Positions 54,301-64,000 of a stretch of DNA of 64,000 nucleotides are shown here, piece by piece. The notes under the pieces are model-generated. The model saw only the letters and a program-made list of their open reading frames with translations. It did not search any database and had not been told where the DNA came from. A program made the translations under genes and the position numbers. Each line of letters opens with the position of its first letter. The first letter of the stretch is position 1. The stretch lies in the NCBI RefSeq assembly GCF_932526225.1, contig NC_064035.1:1032501-1096500 (forward strand). Reading direction: 5' to 3'. Source of the stretch: Nematostella vectensis. Its lineage: Eukaryota; Cnidaria; Anthozoa; Actiniaria; Edwardsiidae.

Positions 54301-57300
54301 TGTTACTGACAATGGCAGCTTCTATGATAATAATCAAATGAGTGATGACCCAGTCATGCCCCAGAGTTTATCTGATGAAGATAAGAGAACATTGACATCT
54401 GCTGCTATAGGCCGCATAACACCCAGTCCAATGGATGATGAGCTGCCATTGTTGCACAGCAGTCTGGATAACAATCTGGATGACATGAACCCATTACGCA
54501 CTTTCAGCGACAGTCTGATGGACACAGAGATGTCCATGCATAGCTTAGATAAGATGGTCAGTGATACGAAGCTTCCAATGGAAGATGAGATGGAAGTGTT
54601 TGGCTCATCATCTGGCCTACCTGATTCACCACCTCACTCGGACAACATGCAAGAGGAGAAACTGTTTGTTAGTGCATCCTATTGTGCTCCAACTCGATAC
54701 ACCACCACACCTCCCAAAAACAGTGGCAAGCGAAAACCTGGACCAAAGTTCAAGGTATGTTAAGGCTTGTTACTGCAATATGTTAGCTGGGAGGGCTCTT
54801 TAAAGAGACCCTGACACGAAATTATATTCATTGTGACAGTTATTTCTTTGTATTTCTGTCTTTTCAGGTATTTTATTTTTGTCTGTAATAGCAGTGTGGC
54901 CATGAGGCAAGCGTTTAGCCTATAAAGAACAGAAATATATGACATTTGTTTTTAATGTTATTTCTTATTTAAAGGGAAAAACTGGGACACCTGTAAGAAA
55001 AAAACCAAAACACGAAAAACGAGGTCGACCTCCAACAAAGTTAAAAAAGCAAAATTCTGTGCAGCCATCACCAGGGAAGGAAAATGTGGTATGTTACCAA
55101 ATATCAAATAATATTGTAGGATTGTAAATATCCATGTAAATACAGTAAACGTCAGAGAGAATACTGTAAGTGTCAGTGTGATGTTTAACTGTGTTTTTTT
55201 TTATTCCAGTCGGGTGTGGCTAATTCTGCTGAACCACCCACCAAGGAGGAGGAGAGTGAAGGCCTGCATTCTACGCTTGTGCTTTTCTCAGCCGATGATG
55301 AGTTCACTACCAAGCAGGACATGTGCTTGTGCTGTGGCAGCTTTGGCAAAGGCCCTGAAGGTCAACTCATTGTCTGTTCGCAGTGTGGCCAGTGCTTCCA
55401 TCCATATTGTGTTGGTGTCAAGGTGAGAGACATCGTCCATTAGCTAATGTAGTTTATAGATAATAGACTTCAGCGTGATTGGAATAAATGTTTTGTCATG
55501 TTATTGCAGTTCATAGCTTAAATAAAGGGATTGTCCATCTAGGTGGTTTCTAGGAAATAAAAAAGACTACGTCTTTGTGTTATTGGACGATAGGCATGCA
55601 ATTGTTAAACCCTGAGAACCCTGCAACACATTCACCACTATAAGGTTGCATTGATACTCCATGTGTAATAGTAAACAGTAGGGGGAATACAAATGCTGAA
55701 TGATAATTTAAAACAAATCAAGGATTGCCTTTAGCTTACATCTGTACCTCTAGACTTTCACATGGCTTGAATTTTGTGATTGTGGTAGTCTTAATTCTCA
55801 GTCTGCAACCTCAATGTGTATGTAAACAGAAGAAGGAATAAACAACATTCTGATATATCTTCGACCCTTCTAATAGAGTTGTCATACTTTCAGGTCAATA
55901 AAATGATACTAAGCAAGGGCTGGCGGTGCCTTGACTGTACCCTGTGCGAAGGGTGTGGTAAAGGTAGCGATGAGGCACGGTTATTGCTGTGTGACAGCTG
56001 TGACATCAGTTATCACACCTATTGTCTGGACCCCCCTCTTGAAAAAGTTCCACCCGGAGGATGGAAGTGCAAATGGTATGTTGAATAAAAACAGAGATTG
56101 TCATATTGTCTATTTTTAGCTCTCCCTGCCCGATACCATGAGGTGATTGTGATGTCCAGAGAAATCAAATGAGATACTGCTTTCCCCAAAGATACAGTGG
56201 TATATTGATACTTGTTGTAAATAAATTTGGTGTTTTACTAAATTACTTTTTAAGTGTACAAACATTTATGCACCATTTGAAAAAAAAACTTAGAATGATT
56301 GTAAATTTCTTTACACTGACAGAAACAGGTTATGCTGTAATTTTGAACTTTGTTATTGTCACATATACATAAAGCAATATATGGACAGTTGCTAAATTTG
56401 TTGTGAAAATACCAGCTTTAGATAAAGAGATATAACCCACATTACTCCTGGTAAGACACTTAGCTGTGTAGTGATCTTCCTTCTGAATATGTGGAATATT
56501 GATAATCAGTGCACAGTACCATCTGCATCATGATTTTTTGTGCAATATGGTTCAAAACTGACACAATCTTGCAATATATATGCACATAATGTCTTAGGGC
56601 TGACTCCTATTGTGTTCGTACAGTATATGTTCTGTTAAATCCCTTGCACAGTATGGCTTAGGGAATATTATTGTGTTCCTGTATTACAGTGGAAACTGGA
56701 TTTCATGATATGCCTCAGGAAAAAGAAAATGTATCATAGAATAGAGGTATCATTGCTGCAAAGAGGTCCTCGATTTTATGATATAAAAAACACTGGTGAA
56801 AATATTGTTGTAGCGAGGTCGGGTTAATTATCATATTTGACAAAATAATAAAACTGTAACTTTACTCTGTTGAAGACTGTTAAGTTACTCTATGTAAGAG
56901 CATATTATCCATTCAAGACCTGTCAAATAAAAAAATAGATTAACTGTACTGTCCGTGTGTGGTGTCTTGAGTTTTTCTCTCTTTGTTGATAGACAGAATC
57001 AGTAATTCCACTGTACTGTTAAGGGAATATTATTGTGTTTTTATATGTACTAAGACGCTAGGTTGATTGCTATGTGTTTCTGAATGGACTCTTTTTACAG
57101 GTGTGTATCATGTGATGACTGTGGAGCAACAAGTGCTGGCACACAGTGTGAGTGGCAGTCAAACTACACCCAGTGTGGGCCGTGCGCTAGTAAAACTTCT
57201 TGCCCTGTCTGTAACATCAAGTACAATCTGAACGATCTGATGATCCAGTGTCTGCATTGTGACAGGTTTGTTCTTTATTTAAAATTTGAAAACAGTTATG

Positions 57301-60300
57301 TGCATATTCACCATACATCTTAACGAGATAATGCATTGTATTCTAAAAAATATTCATGAATAATTGTATATTTTTACATACCAATTCTCATAAATGCCAG
57401 AGTTTTTTTTAACCGTAGAATCTTGCCAATCCAAGTCTGGAGTATATACACTTGCGTCACATTACTTACCTCGGCTGGCTTGCTTTCAGGTGGCTTCACG
57501 GCTCATGTGATGGTCTAATGACTGAAGAAGAAGTGGACAGGGCAGCTGACTATGGTTACCAATGCTTGTACTGCAGGCCAAAGACCAAGTGTTCCTTAGG
57601 GGCTTTGAGCGGTATGTCTTGCTCGAGTTCGGCCTCTAGTGCTGGTGCAGCCTCATTCTCACTCTTCTCTTCTTCTGCCTCTAATCCTTTAGGTAACTTT
57701 TTTACTACTTTTTGCCTTCTGGCCCTTCATTCCAAGGTCGAAAACTAGAGTTTTGTGATAGACGTCTGTCCTCTTCATCTTACACTACTTTATATAGAAT
57801 TACAGTAAACCCAGTTTTTAATTATAGTAATAGTAATAGTAGATGTCCTGCCTAAACCTATCTCTAAGCCATATGATAATATTTTTTTGGACACAGGTCC
57901 GCCATCTCCAAGAGCTACTGCCTTACATCACTACCGCCCACAATTCTTATCCGAATTACATCCTCCTCAACCCCAAGCTAAGCCAATTCACCCCTGTCAG
58001 CGACTGACCAACAGTGGCCTTGTTGAAATGAAATTGCCGATTCAGTCGACTTCGCCAAATCTCGGGATGACCCCACAGCCTGTAGCTGACAACATTCTCC
58101 TCACAGAATCTGGGATAAAGCAGATGAGTAGACTGAAGATCTCTCCTGCCTCGAGAAGAAGAGCCAAGGTAAAAAACAAGATTAAATCAAAGATGGAAAC
58201 TCCATTGAGTCCTCTGAAGAAAGGCGTCTTGAGTCCTTTGAACGATGAACAGATGAACATAGACTATTATAATGACAACGCAGTTGACTACACCAGACAG
58301 CTGACAGCAACCACTCTAAAAAAAAATGCCCATCGCCCAGGTGTCGGTGGTTTTCTGGTACGTGGTAGAGGAGCAGCAGCAAGGAAATTTGGTGGGCGTG
58401 GCTCAAGGGGTCCTCGACGAAAGGGGCTGGATAAGATGCTAGGTAGAGGTCGACACCGAGAAAGTCAAGAGCAGGTAAACCCACTTGCTGTCTTGATTCA
58501 TTTCACATGGTGTTTAGTAAAATGAATAGTTTGGCTTGTTTCATCAGCTTCATGAGGCGATGATGGATACTACCAGCAATGCTGCGTGGGCTGATGAGGC
58601 AGATAAGACAAGAGAGACATCCCTGCAGGAAGCCTACCCATCTTGGATGCAGGTTGGGGTCAGAGCACTTACATGGTTGCCAATGTTAAAGAATTGAAAT
58701 GAAAAGAAAAGGTCGGCAGCATTTCTGTCTTTCTTTTCCAGAATGCTGGTAAATTTTTGTTTCTTTTCCAAACACAGTCATATTTTTAAATTTGTCTGGG
58801 AGGTAAATCCTTCGGAGGTGCAGCTGATTGGTTCTTACATTTTTTAACACGCTGTTGGCAATGTAATTTGAAGACCATTGTTACAGACCGTGCATGTTTT
58901 AAATGAAGGCAAATTGTGCATGGCGATTGTAGGTGCTAGGCCTGATTTCTTTGCAGGATGCATTTTTTGGCAAAGAGCTTTTGCAACCGCACTCTAAGAA
59001 AAAGAAAGCTAAGCATGAGCCCGTCACCCCAAGTGATCACCAAACAAATAAGCAGCCCTCCCAAGGCCTGCACCAGACCCCGATGGCTGACCTTAGTGCC
59101 ATGAACCAAGACCAAACTGGCCGTGATCAACAAACAAGGTATGAATTTTTTCCACACATTCAGTCACTCTGAACTAAGAAATGATCATTCAGTTAAACTT
59201 CCTTATATCATTGAGCATTGTATAGTTTAAAAAGTTAAACATGTAAGTATCCAGGTACGGTGTTCAACTCGATTCATTTCTCAAGAAGCATCTAAAACTT
59301 GTCCACAATGCAACGCGTCCCGATATCCTTGTTCGTTGAGGCTAACTCTATTTGTAAGATGTCGTACCTTGAATAAAAGGTGCACGAATAGTTTACCTCA
59401 CAGTCTAATATGGTTTTCTAGCTGGCAAAGCGCAGGTGCAGAAGCAGCACTGCCTACTGAGGGGATTCCCATACCTGACGACCTGCCCAATCCTGATGCT
59501 CTCTACCGCAGCCTGGATATGCTCACAGCTGAGGTGATGCCTATAGGAACACAGGACGGACCAACGGTAGAGCAAAGTACGTAGTAGATTGTTTCGAGTT
59601 TTCCTGAATACCACATTACTCCTGGTAAGACACTTGCCTCTGTAGTGATCTTCCTTCTGAATATGTGGAATATTGATAATCAGTACACAGTGCCATCTGT
59701 AACATGATTGTTTATGCAGTGTGGTTAAAGGCTGGAATATATTTTGCGTTTTGACCATCGCAACGCTTTTTAGGGAGAGACCCCTATTTTTGTTTTTAAA
59801 GGATTGCAAAGGCAGAATTACTCCCATTTGTTTTGTGCAAATCCACCCAAAAAGCCCCAAACTATCGAACAATGCACACATATCCTGCAAAGTTGTATAC
59901 CTCTAAAGCGCACATATCCTGCACAGTTGTATACCTCTAAAGCGCACATATCCTGCACAGTTGTATACCTCTAGAGCGTACATATCCTGCACAGTTGCAT
60001 ACCTCTACCCCTTTCCCCTGTGGAAAATATTTTCTTGATAGATTCCCATTAATAAAATCCAATTAATCCTTTTTTGTTTCTAGATATGCACCAAGAACAT
60101 TCACTCGTTAACAGTACCCATACCCGTACTAACCATGGACAGCCCCAGACGTCTGATCCTCTTATACAGCAGCCTCATCCAGCACAGGCAAATGACCTGG
60201 ACTTTTTACCATCTGATCTTGAAATTCTCCCCCATGTCGATGGCCAAGAAGTGGAAGACATATTTGCAGGAATCGAAATGGAAATGAAATGCCGGGAAAC

Positions 60301-63191
60301 AGGTTTTATTGGTATAGAAAACAACAGCCAGGGTTGCCTCCCTAACAACTCCAATGACCAGATTTCCAGACAGCCAACAGATATGCAACGTCCCATGAGT
60401 TACCATGGAAACCACCCAGAAATCGGGCCTTATACACCAGGCCCACATGGTCCAGGGTTCGAACGCTCGTTTCCTACGCAGTATCCACAGGTTTCACAAA
60501 GATTTAGTCAGTTTGCGGCTGAGCGTGATTCGTTCCAGGTCCAGCCTGATGGTCGTGTTTCGCATGCCATGAGTAACATTGGGCAATACCCGTTCGAGAA
60601 TGATCCCCCTGGTTTCCCCAAAAAGCAAGAGTTTGATCTGGCCAGTGATCTTCCTCGTGAAAGAAGAAGGCCACCAAGCCCTCGTGCGGACCCAATGAAG
60701 CAGCAGCAGAAGTGGCAAGAGGATGAAAAGCTTGGGGCTACAGCCACTATATCACCAGTGCTGTACGCGAATCTAGAGCATCCAAACCTGAGCGCCGAAT
60801 ACCCAGGTGAAGATATTCCTTATGTAATGAGATTTTAAGATATTAACATATCCTAAAGAAAGAAAAATATTATTTTTTCCTGACAGGATGTTTTTATCTT
60901 TGCTTTGTAAGGTTGCATTTCAATGATTTTCTCGAGAGTTTACTAGAAAATACTATATTTGTTATATCAAGAAATATGATACTCCAATGTGCTTATATAT
61001 CATGTTTTTTGCAGAATGGACTAACAGATACAGGGCGATTGCGCGTCTCTGGCGCAAACTAACGGTTGAACAAAGGGAGCCATATAGGGTATGGAGGTTT
61101 TTTTATATTGTTAAACTACTGATACTGAGATTAAGACTCAATATTACATTTAATCATAGTGACAGAGCGTCTAACTCATGATGGAAAAGGTCATAATAAT
61201 ATATCTTTGCCTTTCAGCTGAAAGCGCGCGACAACCGAGTTCGACTGAAAGACCAGGAAAAAAGGGTAAGTTTAAACATTTCAAATCCTCTTACATGAGG
61301 CAAGTCTAACTTTTATGTTTTTTTTTGTTTGTTGCTGCTGTTGTAGCTTCTGCGACAGAGTGAGAGTGAAAAGAAACATGCTGCTCTTGAACAACCACCT
61401 ACACCTGCACCTCAAGTAGAGACCCAGCCTGAGACCCCAATCCACCAAGCAGCGAGTCCCTTTGTGTTTAGAGACAACCAACAACCCAAGCCTGCTCCTC
61501 CTCCACTCACCCTAACTGAGCAGCACCAGATGGCAGTTGGTGATCTGCCATCCACGACACACCAAGAAATGCAGCCTTTGTCTGTCCCACCAAGATCTAC
61601 CACACCCACGACTCCTCTGAGTAGCAGTGGACCATCTACGCCTATCTCAACTGTGGCTCCAATGACACCTTTGACGCCTACCTCTCCTCGAGGCCTTGAT
61701 ATGCTGGCCATGCAGCCTGGTTACGATGCTAGCCCTGCTTCAAAGAATGCAGCATCCGCCCGATCTGCTTCAATGAAAGCAAAGAGGTCAAAGGAGGAAA
61801 AGGAGAGGGAGAAGGAACGACGGAAGCAGAAGCTCAAGATTCAACAAGAGCAGGAAAGGCAGTGGAAGCTTCTGCAGCAAAGGCGTCAGCTTGAACACCA
61901 AAGGCAGCAACTGCAGCAGCAACAGGAGACGCATATGATGAGGCAGGAGCTGAAACGAACCCAGCAAGCCAAGGGTCTCAGGATGGGCGAGGAAAAGAAA
62001 AAGAAATCTCCTCAAAAGGCGGGCAAAAAGTTCAGTTCAGGTCCTTCCTTTGGCGACAAGGAGGAGGAGTTATCAGGCAGCAGTATGGATCATCACAGCG
62101 AAGGAGCTATGCAACCATCACCTGCAGTCTCGACCTCCAGTAGCCTTGATTCGCATCTGTCTGCCTCTCTACAGGACAGCTTTGGAGGCAGCATGCCTTC
62201 AGATGGCCTGATGGACACTACATCGAGCACTGGAATTAGTCACGGTCTAGAAGACATGGGACCTCTCTCGCCTGCCACCAGCGTTGATAATGTAGTTGCA
62301 ATGGTTAATCAATCTCCCATGCAGCAAGTTGCTGGTGGAAACTGGAACGAATGGAATACAAATTCGAAGACCAGTAACCGAGAGGGCCCTCAACAGACAC
62401 ATACCACTCCCAGTAGGATGGGCCAGCCACCTCAGGCAGTTGATCAAAGTATGGTCATTGCGCCACGACAGCAGGCTCCAAGTGTTTCACAGGAAGACAC
62501 TGGCGTAATGCAGTCGTGGCAAGGCAGACCTATTCCCCAACCATCTGATTGCCGCGTTAGCCATGAACAGGCTCTTCCACATCACAGTGTGGGATTTACT
62601 TACCACAACCAGGAACAAATGTGGAAAGGCAGTGCTTTGTCCCAGCCTGTTCAGCTGAAGGGAATGCAGGTGTCATCAGAGGACATAGGTATGTCTTTAA
62701 CTCCGTCTGTATCCGGAGGCCACATGACAGCAGAGACAACCCCATCATCACACCAGCTCCCAAAGAGTCAGGGCCAGTGGCATTCTTCCAACATACCCTC
62801 CTCGATGGCACAACAAGTAGCTCCGCCTGCGATGGAAAATGTTGATATGCATCAAGAATGGCAGTCTCAGACACAGGTTTCATCTGGCGTTCCTCCCCTT
62901 AAACACCAGCAGCAAAGTGGACCATCACTCCCTATGTCAGCGCAACAACCAGTGATGCAACAGCCAATCAACCAACAAGTGCAGATACCACAACAAGGTA
63001 TGCCTGTGAACATTCAGCCTGGGCCACCTCCTGCACCACCGCCACCTCCTGTCCAACCTGTTGGTGCACAGCAGCAGCCAGACGATCAGCAGCAACTTGA
63101 GCTACTGCAGAAACAGCAGCGAGAGCAACTCATGCGTGCCCAACAGCAGCAATTTCTTCAAATGCAAATGCAGCAACAGCAAGCTCTACAA

Positions 63192-63223
<32 letters not shown>

Positions 63224-64000
63224 ACAGGCCATCGCTGTGCAACCGTCCTTTGTAAGAGGTCGTATGAACCCTGTTGTTAATACCAAAGATATGCCAGAGA
63301 TTGATAGTGAAGAAGAGCACCAAGAGCGCCTGCGGTTTTTGTACCGCCAGAGACAACTACAGAAGCAGCAGATGCAACTGCAAGCTCAAGTCGCCCACCA
63401 AACCATGTTTCAGCAGCAGTGGAATACTGTACAGGGCTTTGTGCCTGGTGCATTGCCGGCCGACCCTAATAACCCTCAGATGCTGCAGCCACAGATAGCA
63501 CAGATGCGGCCTCAAGCCCCTGACATGATGCAGCAACAACTGATGATGGAATACCAGCGGCGCATGCAACAGCGACATGATCTCGGACAGCAGACATTGC
63601 AGTATGACAAAGTTGTGCAGGAGCTGCATCAGCAGCAGGGTGTCCAGATGCAGGTTAACCAACCTCAAGGTGTAATGGAAGTCTCTCACCAAAGGTTTGC
63701 TTTGCGACATCCAGCTCCTGGTTTACCGCCACCTCCACAACAGGTCCCTGGAATTTTGCCTGGCCAAGTTCCCTTGCCTGGTGTTGATGGACAGCAGCTG
63801 TATCAAATGCAGTTACAACAACAGCAGATTTTAATGCAGCAGCAGCAACATCCCAAGAGCACCATCCATCCGGAGGCAGAGGCAAGTCAGCAAACCATCA
63901 AAGACCAAAACCTAGCAGCTAAGGAAACTTTGTCAAACAGCACTGTTTGTGGTGCTGATAAGGAGAAACTAGTTCCCGTAAAGTGTGATGCTGAAGAGGA
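42809..64000 (+). CDS. KMT2C/D: Histone H3K4 methyltransferase KMT2C/KMT2D (MLL3/4) orthologue, 5' part, open at right edge
   Basis: Twenty-five exons with consistent phases: 42809-42815, 44145-44191, 46828-46994, 47081-47168, 47567-47658, 47808-48300, 48485-48589, 48958-49015, 49652-49829, 53366-53480, 53696-53992, 54299-54754, 54975-55088, 55210-55422, 55894-56075, 57101-57265, 57490-57611, 57897-58474, 58548-58652, 58957-59138, 59422-59576, 60084-60806, 61015-61088, 61218-61265 and 61347 to beyond 64000 (about 2470 codons so far). The domain order (basic N-terminus, ePHD, PHDs, acidic linker, PHD cluster, basic Gly-rich block, DAFFGK, HMG box, Gln-rich coiled coil) matches KMT2C/D. These scaffold H3K4 mono-methylation at enhancers in a nuclear COMPASS-type complex. 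FYRN, FYRC and SET are not in the window. The 57490 exon may instead end near 57692; both choices keep phase 1. Confidence 0.93.
44838..45373 (+). mobile_element. LINE 3' end fragment with (ATT)n tail (KMT2C/D intron 2)
   Basis: The ORF ending at 45257 has the C-terminal block of CR1/L2-like pol proteins (LEAVQRRAMHIIFPQTDYCT and a later TRTNRF-like MRTNRFQ). The sequence then runs into (ATT)n at 45334-45373, the microsatellite tail typical of L2-like LINEs. The RT core is absent. Confidence 0.7.
45793..46105. mobile_element. MITE with ACACTTTTTTTATAAGAAC terminal repeats
   Basis: The left end ACACTCTTTTTTTATAAG plus AACGTCT and the right end AGATGTTCTTATAAAAAAAG plus TGT are inverted copies over about 24 bp. 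A related piece sits at 35049-35155 inside the Rh exon 7 repeat. It lies in KMT2C/D intron 2. Confidence 0.65.
46828..47168 (+). CDS. KMT2C/D: KMT2C/D exons 3-4: Ser/Pro-rich N-terminal region
   Basis: Exon 3 (46828-46994) encodes FTPSRCIPPASPLTPDSEEG then a basic RGRSKPSPPVR stretch. Exon 4 (47081-47168) encodes KLKSPIHAAGAMGIDMPRRE. The exons join in phase 2. No folded domain is expected here. Confidence 0.8.
47271..47580 (+). repeat. Short tandem repeat plus duplicated acceptor and exon start (KMT2C/D intron 4)
   Basis: Units of TTGTCTGGTATTTATTTGTTG recur about 10 times. A block from GTTTCCGGTGTGTAG through the first about 48 nt of exon 5 occurs twice: 47425-47487 (decoy) and 47552-47614 (real exon, which continues). 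The decoy runs straight back into the repeat and has no donor. Confidence 0.85.
47808..49015 (+). CDS. KMT2C/D: KMT2C/D extended PHD finger 1 (exons 6-8) with AT-hook
   Basis: Exon 6 (47808-48300) starts with LCAFCNCG, followed by an AT-hook HRRGPGRPPGRGRK and the WAHHCCASWSEGVCQ part. Exon 7 (48485-48589) gives RCAHCSRFGASVVC and YHYPCAA. Exon 8 (48958-49015) gives MLCPDH. Together they make the zinc knuckle plus atypical PHD of an ePHD, with the Cys/His ligands intact. The AT-hook inserted between the first Cys pairs lies in a long flexible loop. Confidence 0.9.
49048..49555. mobile_element. TIR element with TATTTACCGGCGTATAAT ends (KMT2C/D intron 8)
   Basis: The left TACTGTATTTACCGGCGTAT plus AATCTGCAC and the right GTGCGGATTATATGCTGG plus TAAATATGGTA are inverted copies over about 29 bp, flanked by TA. 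Internal shorter copies of the same motif occur near 49120 and 49478. No transposase is seen. Confidence 0.65.
49652..53480 (+). CDS. KMT2C/D: KMT2C/D PHD fingers encoded by exons 9-10
   Basis: Exon 9 (49652-49829) encodes a PHD finger, CYLCGEA through FCTSCGRHYHGRCLDPA and WQCPDCKVCQGC. Exon 10 (53366-53480) continues the next PHD: MLVCDVCDRGYHTFCLDPPM and GWKCL. The 3.5-kb intron between them contains a LINE fragment and a MITE. All metal ligands are present. Confidence 0.88.
50230..51480 (+). mobile_element. Decayed non-LTR retrotransposon RT fragment (KMT2C/D intron 9)
   Basis: RT-like remnants in several frames: FLGLKKAFNTIDH-like sequence near 50350, a YADDT-like palm site near 50595, and TVTVDGSPVKQVETTKSLGV with TIDDKLNW at 50790-50875. 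The sequence then continues in shifted frames to about 51480. A run of 18 C interrupts it at about 50771. Many stops and frameshifts make it an old copy. Confidence 0.75.
51736..52082. mobile_element. MITE with CATACCTGTCAAC terminal inverted repeats, 347 bp
   Basis: The ends are CATACCTGTCAAC and GTTGACAGGTATG. The first part carries CTCCCGC repeats. No coding capacity. It lies in KMT2C/D intron 9. Confidence 0.75.
53696..53992 (+). CDS. KMT2C/D: KMT2C/D PHD finger exon 11
   Basis: A single exon of 99 codons: CRRCEDCGSNTPGG, RWHRNYTVCDSCYQQRN, then FCPLCGRAYRQ and MVKCEICEKWLHAECDNVD with YHCPSC. This corresponds to the end of one PHD and the complete next one in the first KMT2C/D PHD cluster. 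The aromatic/acidic residues expected of histone readers are retained. Confidence 0.88.
54299..55088 (+). CDS. KMT2C/D: KMT2C/D exons 12-13: acidic linker and AT-hook-like segment
   Basis: Exon 12 (54299-54754, 152 codons) is low-complexity, rich in Asp/Ser/Met/Pro, and ends in a basic GKRKPGPKFK. Exon 13 (54975-55088) is basic and includes KRGRPPTKLKK, an AT-hook core (RGRP). No folded domain. It links the two PHD clusters. Confidence 0.85.
55210..56075 (+). CDS. KMT2C/D: KMT2C/D second PHD cluster, exons 14-15
   Basis: Exon 14 (55210-55422) has VLFSADDEFTTKQDMCLCCG and CSQCGQCFHPYCV. Exon 15 (55894-56075) has LSKGWRCLDCTLCEGCGKGS, LLLCDSCDISYHTYCLDPPL and GGWKCKW. In KMT2C/D this cluster binds histone H4 tails. 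Cys/His ligands are intact. Confidence 0.92.
56434..56560. repeat. Dispersed repeat copy A (KMT2C/D intron 15)
   Basis: This roughly 125-bp block starting CACATTACTCCTGGTAAGAC recurs at 59608-59735 with about 90% identity by eye, including GTGGAATATTGATAATCAGT. The family is unknown. Confidence 0.7.
56685..57015. mobile_element. Tigger/pogo-like MITE, 331 bp, with TA target sites
   Basis: The left end TACAGTGGAAACTGGAT and the right end CAGTAATTCCACTGTA are inverted copies with a 2-nt indel. The interior matches the partial copy at 33225. No transposase. Confidence 0.65.
57101..57611 (+). CDS. KMT2C/D: KMT2C/D exons 16-17: last PHD of the second cluster
   Basis: Exon 16 (57101-57265) has CVSCDDCGATSAGTQCEW, CGPCASKTSCPVC and MIQCLHCDR. 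Exon 17 (57490-57611) has WLHGSCDGL and YQCLYCRP, completing a PHD finger. A Ser/Ala-rich continuation to about 57692 is also in frame with another possible donor, so exon 17 may have two ends. Confidence 0.9.
57897..58474 (+). CDS. KMT2C/D: KMT2C/D exon 18: basic linker with RPGVGGF motif
   Basis: Exon of 578 nt. It contains LTESGIKQMSRLKIS, a Lys-rich patch, HRPGVGGFLVRGRG (the family's RPGIGGF-type motif), and Arg/Gly repeats near the end. All KMT2C/D proteins have such a segment after the second PHD cluster. Confidence 0.88.
58548..59576 (+). CDS. KMT2C/D: KMT2C/D exons 19-21: DAFFGK region
   Basis: Exon 19 (58548-58652) ends YPSWMQ. Exon 20 (58957-59138) starts DAFFGKELLQ, the conserved aromatic motif of the family, then a Lys-rich stretch. 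Exon 21 (59422-59576) encodes LPTEGIPIPDDLPNPDALYR. Phases 0, 2 and 1 agree. Confidence 0.88.
59608..60006. repeat. Dispersed repeat copy B and a 34-bp tandem repeat (KMT2C/D intron 21)
   Basis: 59608-59735 matches 56434-56560. At 59877-60006 a unit of about 34 bp containing ACATATCCTGCACAGTTG and TATACCTCTAAAGCGC is repeated about four times. Confidence 0.75.
60084..61265 (+). CDS. KMT2C/D: KMT2C/D exons 22-24: disordered region and HMG-box
   Basis: Exon 22 (60084-60806, 241 codons) is Pro/Gln/Ser-rich and includes SDLEILPHVDGQEVEDIFAG, then ATISPVLYANLEHPNLSAEY. Exon 23 (61015-61088) encodes EWTNRYRAIARLWRKLTVEQ, then REPYR, and exon 24 (61218-61265) KARDNRVRLK. The last two form the HMG-box segment typical of KMT2C/D. 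Confidence 0.9.
61347..64000 (+). CDS. KMT2C/D: KMT2C/D exon 25: giant Gln-rich coiled-coil exon, runs off the edge
   Basis: After acceptor TTGTTGTAG the frame is open for 884 codons to the window end. It begins LLRQSESEKKHAALEQ, has Thr/Pro-rich repeats (TPTTPLSSS, TPISTVAPMTPLTPTS), a charged coiled coil (EKEREKERRKQKLKIQQEQE, then QQRRQLEHQRQQ), and poly-Gln runs around 63180-63230. Such exons in KMT2C/D hold LxxLL-type and Gln-rich segments linked to coactivator binding and phase separation. Smaller ORFs on both strands here are shadows. Confidence 0.92.

Noticed and set aside
59405-59890. 161-codon minus-strand ORF
   Set aside because: Antisense to KMT2C/D exon 21 and the dispersed repeat; no domain.

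Overview
This window looks like nuclear DNA of an animal, most likely a cnidarian and plausibly the sea anemone Nematostella vectensis. That is an inference from the mix of host genes and repeat families; no taxon-specific search could be run. The host background is AT-rich with GT-AG introns. Three host genes lie on the + strand: USE1 (ER SNARE, 7 exons, 17034-25778, intact), an Rh-type ammonium transporter gene (8 recognisable exons, 28251-35676, apparently damaged), and the 5' half of a KMT2C/KMT2D (MLL3/4) histone H3K4 methyltransferase gene (25 exons from 42809, open at the right edge). I placed exons by matching translated segments to the families and requiring compatible splice phases.

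Positions 1-8960 are a GC-rich, decayed integrated DNA-virus-like element of the adintovirus / Polinton-like type. It carries a double-jelly-roll-type capsid gene, a packaging ATPase, an integrase, a polymerase/helicase-type replication gene and several small structural-type genes. Most are broken by in-frame stops or frameshifts. A 5'-truncated CR1/L2-type LINE (about 8960-11960) interrupts the replication gene. Then comes a nest of Penelope-like element (PLE) copies (13140-16200) with GIY-YIG and RT segments, hammerhead ribozymes and a perfect 156-bp inverted repeat.

From 17 to 36 kb the dominant feature is minisatellites. Arrays of 44, 43, about 58 and 70 bp lie in the introns and 3' flank of USE1. 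In the Rh gene at least four independent arrays (38, 50, 55 and 82 bp units) lie across exon-intron boundaries, so candidate splice sites are themselves repeated. The Rh gene also has an in-frame TGA in exon 5, a frame break in exon 7 and no sign of the exon normally between exons 4 and 5.

Between the Rh and KMT2 genes lie a minus-strand Gypsy-type LTR retrotransposon remnant (35950-38290) and about 4.5 kb of AT-rich DNA. The KMT2C/D gene encodes, in order, a basic AT-hook-like N-terminus, an ePHD and PHD cluster, an acidic linker, a second PHD cluster, a DAFFGK-type motif, an HMG-box segment and a very long Gln-rich coiled-coil exon. FYRN/FYRC and SET must lie beyond 64000. Its introns hold LINE fragments and several MITEs.
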